Shown here one piece after another: positions 16,810-25,370 of a stretch of DNA of 64,000 nucleotides (its first letter is position 1; every line of letters begins with the position of its first letter). Both the position numbers and the translations under genes were made by a program. The stretch is from Crocinitomicaceae bacterium (GTDB lineage Bacteria > Bacteroidota > Bacteroidia > Flavobacteriales_D > Crocinitomicaceae), in the NCBI GenBank assembly GCA_030830785.1, contig JAURMI010000022.1, positions 124,001-188,000 on the forward strand, in the 5' to 3' direction. Under the pieces are notes generated by a model that saw only the letters and a list, made by a program, of their open reading frames with translations, was not told the origin of the DNA and did no database searches.

Positions 16810-17837
16810 TTAAAATACCTTTTCAAATACAAACTTGCTTTTACCAAGAGAATAAGTGCAGGTACTTCTACTAATGGGCCAATTACACCTGCGAAAGCTT
16901 GCCCTGAATTTAAGCCAAAAACACCTATAGCCACGGCAATAGCTAGTTCAAAGTTGTTACCAGCTGCCGTAAAAGCAACCGTAGCAGTTTCGGCATAGTT
17001 TGCTCCAGTCAATTTTGAAAAAAAGAACATCAAGAAAAACATAATCAAAAAGAAGATGACCAATGGTAGTGCAACCATGAAAACATCGTAAGGCAAGTCT
17101 GCTATAAGTTGCCCTTTTAAACTGAACATCACTACAATTGTAAAAAGCAAAGCATAAAGCGTGAGAGGTGAAATTTTCGGAATGAATTTGGTGTTCAAGT
17201 GAGTCTCGCCCTTTTTCTTTAAAATCCAGTATCTTAAGCATACAGCAATTCCAAAAGGAAGGCCTAAATAGATACCCACTGTTTTGGCTACTTCCAAAAA
17301 GCTTAAATTAATTTCAATAGAATCCAATCCAAATAGCGGAAGCATTATTTCAAGATAAAAGTAAGCGTAGGCAGAAAAGAAAAAGACTTGCAATAAGCTA
17401 TTAACCCCCACTAATCCTGCAGCTAATTCTCTATTACCACCGGCAAGCTCGTTCCATACAATTACCATGGCAATGCACGGTGCAAGACCAATGATTATCA
17501 ATCCAGTGAGGTATTCGGGTTGATCTTTGAGCATAGTTGTAGCCAAAAGGAACATTAAAAACGGACCTACAATCCAAGTAATGAATAGGGAAATTAAAAG
17601 GAGTTTTCTGTTTTTAAATACAATGGGGATATTCTTGAAATCTACTTTAACAAGTGGTGGAATCATCATGATAATCAATCCGATTGCTAACGGGACATTA
17701 GTTGTTCCAATCGAGAATCTATTTATCCATTCGTCTACAGCAGGAAAGATATTTCCGATTGTTACGCCTATACCCATAGCCATAAAAATCCATAATGTAA
17801 GGTAGCGGTCAACGAAATTGAGGCGTCTATTTTTCAT
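16806..17837 (-). CDS. acr3: Arsenite efflux transporter, Acr3 family
   Basis: The 343-residue membrane protein has ten hydrophobic segments and Acr3 signatures: IIMMIPPLVKVDFKNI near residues 55-70, LAPCIAMVIVWNELAGG (~119-135, with the conserved transport cysteine), and FTAAGNNFELAIAVAI near the end. It exports arsenite using the proton gradient. It is co-transcribed with arsC downstream and sits 11 bases after the LOG-family gene, which makes it the third of four close genes on this strand. Confidence 0.95.
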   Translation of the reverse strand: MKNRRLNFVDRYLTLWIFMAMGIGVTIGNIFPAVDEWINRFSIGTTNVPLAIGLIIMMIPPLVKVDFKNIPIVFKNRKLLLISLFITWIVGPFLMFLLATTMLKDQPEYLTGLIIIGLAPCIAMVIVWNELAGGNRELAAGLVGVNSLLQVFFFSAYAYFYLEIMLPLFGLDSIEINLSFLEVAKTVGIYLGLPFGIAVCLRYWILKKKGETHLNTKFIPKISPLTLYALLFTIVVMFSLKGQLIADLPYDVFMVALPLVIFFLIMFFLMFFFSKLTGANYAETATVAFTAAGNNFELAIAVAIGVFGLNSGQAFAGVIGPLVEVPALILLVKASLYLKRYFK

Positions 17838-17848
17838 TTATTATTTTT

Positions 17849-18427
17849 TTATCTCAAACTGCCTGCATCTCGCAATCCTTTATTCCAAAGATGTGCATTC
17901 TCAATGGCCGGAATCACTTCTTCAGGAGTATTTACAATTGTATATAAATACTTTAAATCATCAATCATAAAATTCTCTTTAACAGCCTGTTGCATCATGT
18001 TATTAAATGCATCAAAATAGCCACGTGTATTAAGAATTACTATTGGTTTGGTAAACTGTGCCAACTTCTTAAGCGTAATGGATTCAAGCAATTCTTCATA
18101 AGTGCCTGGCCCACCTGGCAACGTAATAAGCGCATCTGTACCCTCTAGAAACTTTGCTTTTCGCTCGTGCATGCTTTGGGTATAAACAAAATCCGAAACC
18201 CCTCGGTGCCCCCATTCTACTTCGTTCATGAATTGAGGCATAATGCCTTTGATTTGCCCCCCAGCAGCCAATACACTATCTGCAAGTTGACCCATGAGCC
18301 CTGATGATCCCCCTCCAAAAACTACTTTAATGTTATTTTTTACAAATAGTTTGGCAAGTTTGGCAGTAGCATCAAAATAGTCTTGATGGATACGCCCACT
18401 TGAAGCACAATAAACACAAACTTGCAT
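17849..18427 (-). CDS. LOG-family nucleoside monophosphate phosphoribohydrolase
   Basis: Starting at ATG 18427 (MQVCVYCASS) gives 192 residues, the usual family length; the longer frame from 18469 would run into the phosphatase gene. The LOG motifs are intact: FGGGSSGLMG (37-46), MHERK (86-90) and PGGPGTYEE (104-112). Such enzymes cut the N-glycosidic bond of nucleotides such as AMP or cytokinin precursors; in non-plant-associated bacteria the role is probably nucleotide salvage or housekeeping. It lies 14 bases after the PhoD-like gene. Confidence 0.92.
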   Translation of the reverse strand: MQVCVYCASSGRIHQDYFDATAKLAKLFVKNNIKVVFGGGSSGLMGQLADSVLAAGGQIKGIMPQFMNEVEWGHRGVSDFVYTQSMHERKAKFLEGTDALITLPGGPGTYEELLESITLKKLAQFTKPIVILNTRGYFDAFNNMMQQAVKENFMIDDLKYLYTIVNTPEEVIPAIENAHLWNKGLRDAGSLR

Positions 18428-18441
18428 ATTTTTAGCGTTTT

Positions 18442-19752
18442 TTATTCTGAAGTAATTTCTTCGACCCAAAATTGTTTGCCATCTGCATCTAAGACTTTAA
18501 TTTCTACAGAACGATTTTTTCCCTCTCCAAAAACGCGAACAATTCCAAAATTTCGACTGGCCACATGGCTATTTTCAACGCGAAGCGTATTTTCTTCTTT
18601 GCTAGCGTCGTGCACACCGGAAGTCAAAGGAGAAATGGTCAAATCATAAATGGTTGGATTATTCTCACTTCTCAATACACTCAATTCACTATGATGTCTG
18701 TCGCCCGTGAGAAAAATGACGTTTTTTATTTGATGGAGGTAAATAAAATCAATTATTTCTTGCCGTTCTTTAGCATACCCATTTGCGCTATAATTCTCAA
18801 ACACTGGAGCCGTATTTAAGAACTGACCTCCTATGGCTACAAATTTGAATGTGGCCGGGCTATTCAATAAGGCATTCTTAAACCATTCTAATTGTTCTTT
18901 ACCAAGAATTGTTCTCTCTCCATCTTTTCTATCATTTGGTGCTCTATAATATCTATTATCTAACAAGAAAAAATGACAATCCGACCAATCAAATTGATTG
19001 GTGATGCCAGCCAAACCTTCGGGTTGAAAGGAAGGATTGGCCCAAAATAAATCAAATGCTTGTTTTGTTAAGGCTTTATTAATAAAGCTTCCATCAGAAT
19101 TATTAGGCCCGAAGTCGTGATCATCCCAAATGGCGTATTGAGGACAATTGGCCAGAAGGCGCTGCATTTCTTTAATATTGCGCGTATGGGTATAACGATG
19201 TTCAATCCCGCTTTTGGATGTCCAGTCTGATTCTCTTAGATAAACGTTGTCACCGAGCCAAAGCATCAGATTTGGCGACTGGTTAGCAATCTGCTCGAAA
19301 ATGTTGTATGCACCTCCATAAGGCTTTCCATTTCTGTCGGTAGCCTCTTCATTGATATAGGTACATGAACCCAAGGCAAAAGTAAAGTCTTTGGGCTCGG
19401 TTCTGTAGGCCCATTGAGCAGATGTTTCAAAAGACTGCACGCCGATTGGCGCTTGTATTTTACCGTTTAAAACTACCCGATATTCATACTGAATGCCTGC
19501 CATCAAATTTCCTAAAATCGATTTGCATACGTATGCCTCATTTTGATGGGTAACTTGCATTGGTGTATAATTCCATTTTTGATTTGAGCCCAAAACGCGA
19601 TATGCAAATTCGACATGTTCCTTCTTTGAAGTTTGAACCCAGAGCGTGGCTTCATGGTGCGTAACGTGACCAATCATAGGGCCATTTAAAATTTGGGCAT
19701 TAAAAATTCCAGTGAAAAATAAAGCAAACAAAAGAATGTTGATTCTAAACAT
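18442..19752 (-). CDS. PhoD-like secreted phosphatase/phosphodiesterase
   Basis: The 436-residue protein has a signal peptide (MFRINILLFALFFTGIFNAQ). An N-terminal fibronectin-like region (~25-115) precedes the metallophosphatase core: ALGSCTY, LMLWLGDNVY, ATW-type motif IWDDHDFGPNNSDG (~205-218) and FLTGDRHHSEL, as in the alkaline phosphatase D family that uses calcium and iron. It would release phosphate from diesters or monoesters in the periplasm or outside. It heads the run PhoD, LOG, acr3, arsC; phosphate and arsenate share chemistry, so the link may be meaningful, but no regulator is present to support it. Confidence 0.9.
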   Translation of the reverse strand: MFRINILLFALFFTGIFNAQILNGPMIGHVTHHEATLWVQTSKKEHVEFAYRVLGSNQKWNYTPMQVTHQNEAYVCKSILGNLMAGIQYEYRVVLNGKIQAPIGVQSFETSAQWAYRTEPKDFTFALGSCTYINEEATDRNGKPYGGAYNIFEQIANQSPNLMLWLGDNVYLRESDWTSKSGIEHRYTHTRNIKEMQRLLANCPQYAIWDDHDFGPNNSDGSFINKALTKQAFDLFWANPSFQPEGLAGITNQFDWSDCHFFLLDNRYYRAPNDRKDGERTILGKEQLEWFKNALLNSPATFKFVAIGGQFLNTAPVFENYSANGYAKERQEIIDFIYLHQIKNVIFLTGDRHHSELSVLRSENNPTIYDLTISPLTSGVHDASKEENTLRVENSHVASRNFGIVRVFGEGKNRSVEIKVLDADGKQFWVEEITSE

Positions 19753-19879
19753 AAATAGCTAGAAATTTACAATAAGATGAATTTACTTTCCAAATCTATT
19801 AAAAAGGAATTAAATCGGACCCAAAAAAAATCAATACTCAATTTTCTTATTTATAAGTATTAGATGCGGCCATAATCTA

Positions 19880-19887
19880 TATATTTG
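19880..19887 (+). promoter_or_regulatory. -7 box (TATATTTG) of the galactan operon
   Basis: An exact TAnnTTTG match 41 bases before galM, in the 176-base divergent gap with the PhoD-like gene. No convincing -33 TTG is seen at the ideal distance, which would suit an activator-dependent promoter. No clear operator was found. Confidence 0.55.
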
Positions 19888-19928
19888 CCCGAAACCGTAA
19901 TTCATGAATCAAATTTATTGTGAGGTAA

Positions 19929-20942
19929 ATGGCCAATTTTAAGCAACCTCATGTAAAAATAAAAAAAAAGGGTTCTAAACTTGATTCCTTTGAGGTCTTG
20001 GAATGTCAGTTATCAAATTCAACAGCTAGTATCAATGTACTTTCCTTTGGTTGCACGCTTCAGCAATTTAAAATTAGTGTCCCGAAATATTTACAAAGAG
20101 ATGTTGTATTGGGTTATTCTAGTTGGAAAGATTACAAAGAAGTTTTTGATCGGCAACATAGCGTTTTTTTTGGCGCCATTGTTGGTCCTATAGCCGGAAG
20201 AATATCAAATGCACGAATACCTTGGAAGAATGAGACATTTGAATTTGAAGCCAATGAAGCAGAGCATTTATTGCATGGTGGAAAACGAAACTTTTCAAAT
20301 GCAAATTGGCAATTAATATATTTTGAGTCCTTACCTTTTCCGCGTGTAATTTTTGGCATCAATTCAAAAAAATCAAATATTCATCTTCCAGGAGAGCTCT
20401 ACTGTGAGGTAACCTACACTTTATTAGAGAAAAGCCTAATAATTAACATAGAAAGTACGGCCTTAGAAGATACACTTTGTAACCCAACCCAACATTCTTA
20501 TTTTAATCCTGGGGGTCACGCTACAAGCATTTTAGAAGCCCATTCGAGTGTTTATGCTTCAGGCGTTTTAGATTTAAATACTGACAAAACTCCGACAGGT
20601 AGCATTAAAAAAATCTCAAGTGCTCCGTTTAAGCTAAATTCTCATTATACTAACTTGGACCAGGCCTTTGTCTTAAGCACTGATAGGCAACAAGCCAGTT
20701 TAGTTGCCCAAGATGGGTTTCAACTACGCTTTAGCACCAATCAACCGACTTTACAGGTCTATGTGGGTGGAAAAAACCCAAAAGTGGGAAAGGAAAATGT
20801 AGTTTATAACGAATTTTCAGGGATTTGTCTTGAGCAACAAGCAGAGCCAGATGCTCCCAATCACGATAATTTTAGCGATATTTATCTACAAAAAGGTCAA
20901 AAAAAGACGAATGTTTTTATAATAGATTTTGAACAAACATGA
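19929..20942 (+). CDS. galM: Galactose mutarotase (aldose 1-epimerase)
   Basis: The 337-residue enzyme interconverts alpha and beta galactose. It has the family landmarks: GAIVGPIAGRI, LLHGGKRNFSNANW, the catalytic histidine in NPTQHSYFNPGGH (~185-197) and the catalytic glutamate in SGICLEQQAEPDAPNH. There is no signal peptide, so it works in the cytoplasm. It is the first gene of a four-gene run (galM, GH53, GH2, galK) with overlaps or gaps of at most ~20 bases, a galactose and galactan route. Confidence 0.94.
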   Translation: MANFKQPHVKIKKKGSKLDSFEVLECQLSNSTASINVLSFGCTLQQFKISVPKYLQRDVVLGYSSWKDYKEVFDRQHSVFFGAIVGPIAGRISNARIPWKNETFEFEANEAEHLLHGGKRNFSNANWQLIYFESLPFPRVIFGINSKKSNIHLPGELYCEVTYTLLEKSLIINIESTALEDTLCNPTQHSYFNPGGHATSILEAHSSVYASGVLDLNTDKTPTGSIKKISSAPFKLNSHYTNLDQAFVLSTDRQQASLVAQDGFQLRFSTNQPTLQVYVGGKNPKVGKENVVYNEFSGICLEQQAEPDAPNHDNFSDIYLQKGQKKTNVFIIDFEQT

Positions 20943-21979
20943 TGAAATTTAGTCCAATATTTTTTTTCATTTCTCTTTCGCTGATAGCCTGTAAAGAAAA
21001 AGAAACTCCCAAGCCTCCTGTGGTGCCTTCTCAAACTACTTTTTTTAGAGGTGCAGATATAAGTTGGCTTGCACAAATGGAAGCCACGGGTTATGTTTTT
21101 TATGATGAAAATGGAAACCCAGCAGATTGCATAGACTTACTTATGGCAAGAGGAATTAATGCCGTTCGTTTGCGTGTTTTTGTGCATCCTAGCAACCATA
21201 AAACTAGCGGACATTGTAGCCCTCAAGAAACTACCCAAATGGCCGCAAGAGCAAAAGAAAAAGGATTAGAAGTCATGATCGATTTTCATTATTCTGATAC
21301 ATGGGCAGACCCTGCCCATCAAGCCAAACCAGCCACATGGGCTAATGTGGATTTTTCTTCTTTGAAGGATTCATTGTACGCCCACACACAATACACCATT
21401 AACTTACTGAAAAATGCAGGCGTGACACCAAAATGGGTCCAAATTGGAAATGAAATCCCGAGCGGTATGCTTTGGCCAGAAGGTCATGTAGATAATCCAC
21501 AACAGCTAGCAGATTTAATTAATGTTGGCAATCAGGCTGTTAAAGATATAGATACTTCAATAAAAACAATTGTACACATTGATCAAGGGAATGACAACGG
21601 ACGCTTTCGTTGGTTTTATGATTTAATGCTCCAACACGGCGCAACATTTGATATCATTGGCGCCTCCTACTATCCATTCTGGTTAGGTTCAGATTATACA
21701 ATTACCATAGATGATTTGGCAACTAACCTAAAGGATATGACCTTGAGATACAACAAACCAACAATGATAGTTGAAGTTGGTGGCGATTATTGGCAAGTAG
21801 AAAATACCAAGGAATTATTAATTGCTACCATAGGTGCAGCACTTGATGTACCTGATAAAAATTGTCAAGGAGTTTTTTATTGGGAACCTCAAGGCGCAAA
21901 ACCATGGAGTGGTTATCAATTAAACTGTTGGCAAGACAACGGACGCCCCTCGCCTGCATTGGATGCATTTTTATACTAA
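20939..21979 (+). CDS. Endo-beta-1,4-galactanase lipoprotein, GH53
   Basis: The 346-residue protein begins with a lipoprotein signal whose lipobox is SLIAC (C18). The GH53 barrel follows: FFRGADISWLAQME, NAVRLRVFVHP, IDFHYSDTWADPAHQ, the acid/base E172 in QIGNEIPSG and the nucleophile E279 in MIVEVGGDYW. It cuts beta-1,4-galactan (pectin side chains or arabinogalactan) at the cell surface or periplasm, releasing oligosaccharides for the GH2 enzyme. It overlaps galM by 4 bases. Confidence 0.94.
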   Translation: MMKFSPIFFFISLSLIACKEKETPKPPVVPSQTTFFRGADISWLAQMEATGYVFYDENGNPADCIDLLMARGINAVRLRVFVHPSNHKTSGHCSPQETTQMAARAKEKGLEVMIDFHYSDTWADPAHQAKPATWANVDFSSLKDSLYAHTQYTINLLKNAGVTPKWVQIGNEIPSGMLWPEGHVDNPQQLADLINVGNQAVKDIDTSIKTIVHIDQGNDNGRFRWFYDLMLQHGATFDIIGASYYPFWLGSDYTITIDDLATNLKDMTLRYNKPTMIVEVGGDYWQVENTKELLIATIGAALDVPDKNCQGVFYWEPQGAKPWSGYQLNCWQDNGRPSPALDAFLY

Positions 21980-21999
21980 GCCTGAATGAATATTAGCTG

Positions 22000-24216
22000 A
22001 TGAAAATTAAATTAATACTGGTTTTTGTATTTTCTACTTTTTGCTTATTTGGGCAATTAAAAAGTACTCTAATAAACGACCAATGGGAATATCAACAAAG
22101 ACCCACGGATCCTGTTTCAATTGTGAGTCTACCTCACACACCAAGAATAGAACCGCTAGTGATGAAAGATCAATTTCTTGGCGAGGTTGTCTATCGCAAA
22201 CGATTTGATTACCCTTTAAAGCAGGGTCGACAATTATTCATTCATTTTGAAGGTGCAATGCATACAACACGTGTTCTGATCAATGGCAAAGAAATTGGCG
22301 AACACATAGGGGGTTATTTGCCTTTTAAATTTGACTTAACTGAGGCCATCAAAGATTCAAACAACGTCTTGGAAGTATTTTTGGATAATCGCGAAGACCC
22401 ATCCATTCCGCCAGGTAAACCCATCAAGGATTTAGACTTTTATTATCACGGAGGTATATACAGAAACGTATGGTTGGAAGAAACCACAGGCATTACCATA
22501 CAAAGCACTTTCTTTCAAACCTTACAAGCCGATATAAAAGAGGCTACAATACAACTTGATTTTGATTTAGTGCACCACCCATCATGGATTATTACCCCAT
22601 TCGACGTGCAGGCAAAGATTGGAAATAATACTGTTGTGTTAAATAATACGCAATTTATAGATTCTTTAAATTCAGTGCATTATATGGGTTTATTAAGGAT
22701 TGATGAGCCAGCATTGTGGTCGCCCTCTAATCCAGCTTTAAACCAATTGAATATCCTTGTTATTTATGGTGGTGACACCATTGCATCGCAAAACTTGAAA
22801 GTGGGAATTCGATACGCAGAATTGAAAACAGATGGTTTTTATTTAAATGGCGTTAAACTTTTTTTAAATGGTACCAATAGGCATCAAGAATACCCTTATA
22901 TCGGATATGCACTTTCGGATAATGCGCAAAAACGCGATGCCCAACTCATAAAGGAAACAGGTTTCAATTTTGTACGCTTATCGCATTACCCTCAAGCACC
23001 TGCTTTTTATGAAGCCTGTGATGAACTTGGCATCATCGTTATGGATGCAATCGCAGGATGGCAATTCTTTGGCCCTTCTCCCTTTGAGCAACGATGTAAA
23101 GAGGATTTAAAAAACATGATATTAAGGGATCGCAATCACCCCAGTGTACTATTTTGGGAAAATTCACTCAATGAAACTGAAATGTCTCAGCGTTTTATCA
23201 CAGAAATGAATCAAATAGCCAAGCAACTCATTGATCATGACGGTTTTACTGCGGGCTGGATAGATCATCCGAGCTACGATGTTTACATTCCTGCACGCCA
23301 ACATGCTAAAGCGCCAGATTATTGGAATAATTACATACCAAAGGCCAAGGCCATTTTTATTGCTGAATATGGAGATTGGGAATACTACGCACAAAATGCA
23401 GGGCTTCACCAAACGCAATTTTCAGACCTTACACCACAAGAACGAAATTCTAGACACCTTAGGAGTGCTTCTGAAAAAGCGCTTCTTCAGCAAGCATTTA
23501 ACTTTCAAGAAGCAAGTCTTTCGAATAGAAAAACAAATAACATTATTGGCCAGGCCAATTGGGTCTGTTTTGACTATAATCGTGGCTATAGTCCTGATAT
23601 AGAAGCCTCTGGAATTTATGACATTACGAGACTTCCCAAATATGCAGTGAGTGCATACCAAAGTCAATTGCTTGACCCCGAGCAAAAACCATTTGTTAAA
23701 ATTGCAAGTCATTGGACGTCGAAGGCTTCAAATAATTTAACAATCTATTCAAATTGTTCTGAAGTTCAATTGTCGTTAAACGATAGTATTATTTCAAAAA
23801 AGAAAGCTCCCTTTGATTTTGAATTTAAGACCTTTGAAGAAGGAAAGTTAACTGCCATTGCTTATCAAAAACAAGTTCCGGTAGCAAGTGATGTAGTTGT
23901 TACCCCCAAGCAACCCGCTCAAATAAAATTACAATTGGACACCCTTAATTTTGGAATTGATTTGCAAAAAGCAGATTTGGTATTCTTTAGAGCTTATTTA
24001 CTAGATGCCAATGGCACTATTATTCCAAATAATTCTTATAAGGTTACGGCAAGCATCATAGCTCAAGATGCGGGTTTAATGTGCCCTGCCATCCAAGAAA
24101 TGGAGGCAGGAATTGCTAGTTGGCTATTACGCACAGAAGCCCCAAAAAATCCGATTGTCATAAATGTGAGTTTAGGGCAATTAGGATTAAAGGATCAACT
24201 CATATGGAATCCTTAG
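22000..24216 (+). CDS. Secreted beta-galactosidase, GH2
   Basis: The 738-residue enzyme has a signal peptide ending near FGQ, then the GH2 order: jelly-roll sugar-binding domain (~25-165), immunoglobulin-like domain (~165-275), TIM barrel with GTNRHQEYP, acid/base E392 in NSLNETEM and nucleophile E456 in IAEYGDW, and a C-terminal beta domain. It would strip terminal galactose from the galacto-oligosaccharides made by the GH53 enzyme. It shares 13 bases with the start of galK. Confidence 0.92.
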   Translation: MKIKLILVFVFSTFCLFGQLKSTLINDQWEYQQRPTDPVSIVSLPHTPRIEPLVMKDQFLGEVVYRKRFDYPLKQGRQLFIHFEGAMHTTRVLINGKEIGEHIGGYLPFKFDLTEAIKDSNNVLEVFLDNREDPSIPPGKPIKDLDFYYHGGIYRNVWLEETTGITIQSTFFQTLQADIKEATIQLDFDLVHHPSWIITPFDVQAKIGNNTVVLNNTQFIDSLNSVHYMGLLRIDEPALWSPSNPALNQLNILVIYGGDTIASQNLKVGIRYAELKTDGFYLNGVKLFLNGTNRHQEYPYIGYALSDNAQKRDAQLIKETGFNFVRLSHYPQAPAFYEACDELGIIVMDAIAGWQFFGPSPFEQRCKEDLKNMILRDRNHPSVLFWENSLNETEMSQRFITEMNQIAKQLIDHDGFTAGWIDHPSYDVYIPARQHAKAPDYWNNYIPKAKAIFIAEYGDWEYYAQNAGLHQTQFSDLTPQERNSRHLRSASEKALLQQAFNFQEASLSNRKTNNIIGQANWVCFDYNRGYSPDIEASGIYDITRLPKYAVSAYQSQLLDPEQKPFVKIASHWTSKASNNLTIYSNCSEVQLSLNDSIISKKKAPFDFEFKTFEEGKLTAIAYQKQVPVASDVVVTPKQPAQIKLQLDTLNFGIDLQKADLVFFRAYLLDANGTIIPNNSYKVTASIIAQDAGLMCPAIQEMEAGIASWLLRTEAPKNPIVINVSLGQLGLKDQLIWNP

Positions 24217-25370
24217 ACCAAAAACGAATCGTTATTCGTGCTCCAGGAAGAATCAACCTTCTTGGAGAACATCTCGATTACAATCATGGAATCGTATTAC
24301 CTGCAGCCATAAATCGATATATTGAATTTGAGTTTGAAAAATCAGATGCTCATTTTTTTCGATTTGAAGCGCTCGATTTGAATGAAAATTGGCAGTTTTC
24401 TTTGGAAGATTTAAAAAATATTAATTCCCAAGGATGGCAATCCTATGTGAAGGGCGTCATACTTTTAATGGGGCTCGATTCTGCTTTTGCAAATGACCAA
24501 TTGACCACTTTAAAAGGTTTAATCGTACGTTTTAAAAGTAATATTCCAATTGGTGCTGGCCTCTCCTCTTCTGCTGCACTTTGTTGTGGGCTAGCCTACG
24601 GACTAAACGAATGGTTTGGGCTTGGAAAATCGAGAATGGAATTGGCCCTGATTGCTCAACAAACTGAACATCAATACGCCGGTGTTCAATGTGGTTTAAT
24701 GGATCAGGTAGCTTCTTTGTTTGGCAAGGAAAATCATTTAATTGCCATGGATTGTTTGACAAATGAGATCACTTCTTTTTCGCTCCCCCTTGTTGGCGTG
24801 CAACTTTTTCTAATCGATTCAAAGGTGAAACATAATTTAGCATCATCTGCCTACAATCAAAGACGTGAAACATTGCAAAAGGCCTGGAACCGCGCAAAGG
24901 ACTTATTTCCATCGCTTTCAAGTTGGAGAGCATTAGACGATAAAAGAGCTGCTCAATTAATGTCTGCCCTCGATTTAGAATCGCAAAAGCGTTTGCAATA
25001 TGTGCGTCAAGAAATACAAGGTGTCGAGGCAATTCAAGCACTTTCTGTAGCACTCAATAATAAAGCTGATTTTGAAATGTACCAAAGTTTAGGTAGTCTA
25101 TTGAACCAAACCCATTTTGGACTTCGGGATTTATATGAGGTAAGTTGTGAGGAAATAGACCATCTTCAAACAGCACTTTTGAAAAACCCAAAAGTTTTAG
25201 GGGCGCGAATGATGGGTGGTGGATTTGGTGGTTGCTTACTCGTTTTGGCAAGTAAAGAACTCCAATTTAGTACTTTAAACACCATTTTTAAGACCTACGA
25301 GGATTTATACCACAGAAAACCAACTGTTGAAATCGTGAGTCTTGTAGAAGGTGTGCATCGTTTAGTTTGA
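24204..25370 (+). CDS. galK: Galactokinase
   Basis: ATG 24204 gives 388 residues, beginning just before the signature RAPGRINLLGEHLDYNHG (the usual sequence has GEHTDYN). The GHMP ATP loop GAGLSSSAAL and the C-terminal MMGGGFGGC motif are present. It phosphorylates galactose at C1 in the cytoplasm and closes the route begun by galM. The 3' end overlaps the convergent DNA polymerase gene by 9 bases. No galT or galE is in this window. Confidence 0.96.
   Translation: MESLDQKRIVIRAPGRINLLGEHLDYNHGIVLPAAINRYIEFEFEKSDAHFFRFEALDLNENWQFSLEDLKNINSQGWQSYVKGVILLMGLDSAFANDQLTTLKGLIVRFKSNIPIGAGLSSSAALCCGLAYGLNEWFGLGKSRMELALIAQQTEHQYAGVQCGLMDQVASLFGKENHLIAMDCLTNEITSFSLPLVGVQLFLIDSKVKHNLASSAYNQRRETLQKAWNRAKDLFPSLSSWRALDDKRAAQLMSALDLESQKRLQYVRQEIQGVEAIQALSVALNNKADFEMYQSLGSLLNQTHFGLRDLYEVSCEEIDHLQTALLKNPKVLGARMMGGGFGGCLLVLASKELQFSTLNTIFKTYEDLYHRKPTVEIVSLVEGVHRLV

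Noticed and set aside
19817..19860. Weak AATACT/AGTATT inverted repeat before the galactan operon
   Set aside because: Only six-base arms in AT-rich sequence with a long spacer; likely chance.
23164..23712. Several open frames antisense to and within the GH2 gene
   Set aside because: They lie inside a gene with all catalytic residues and show no independent protein features.
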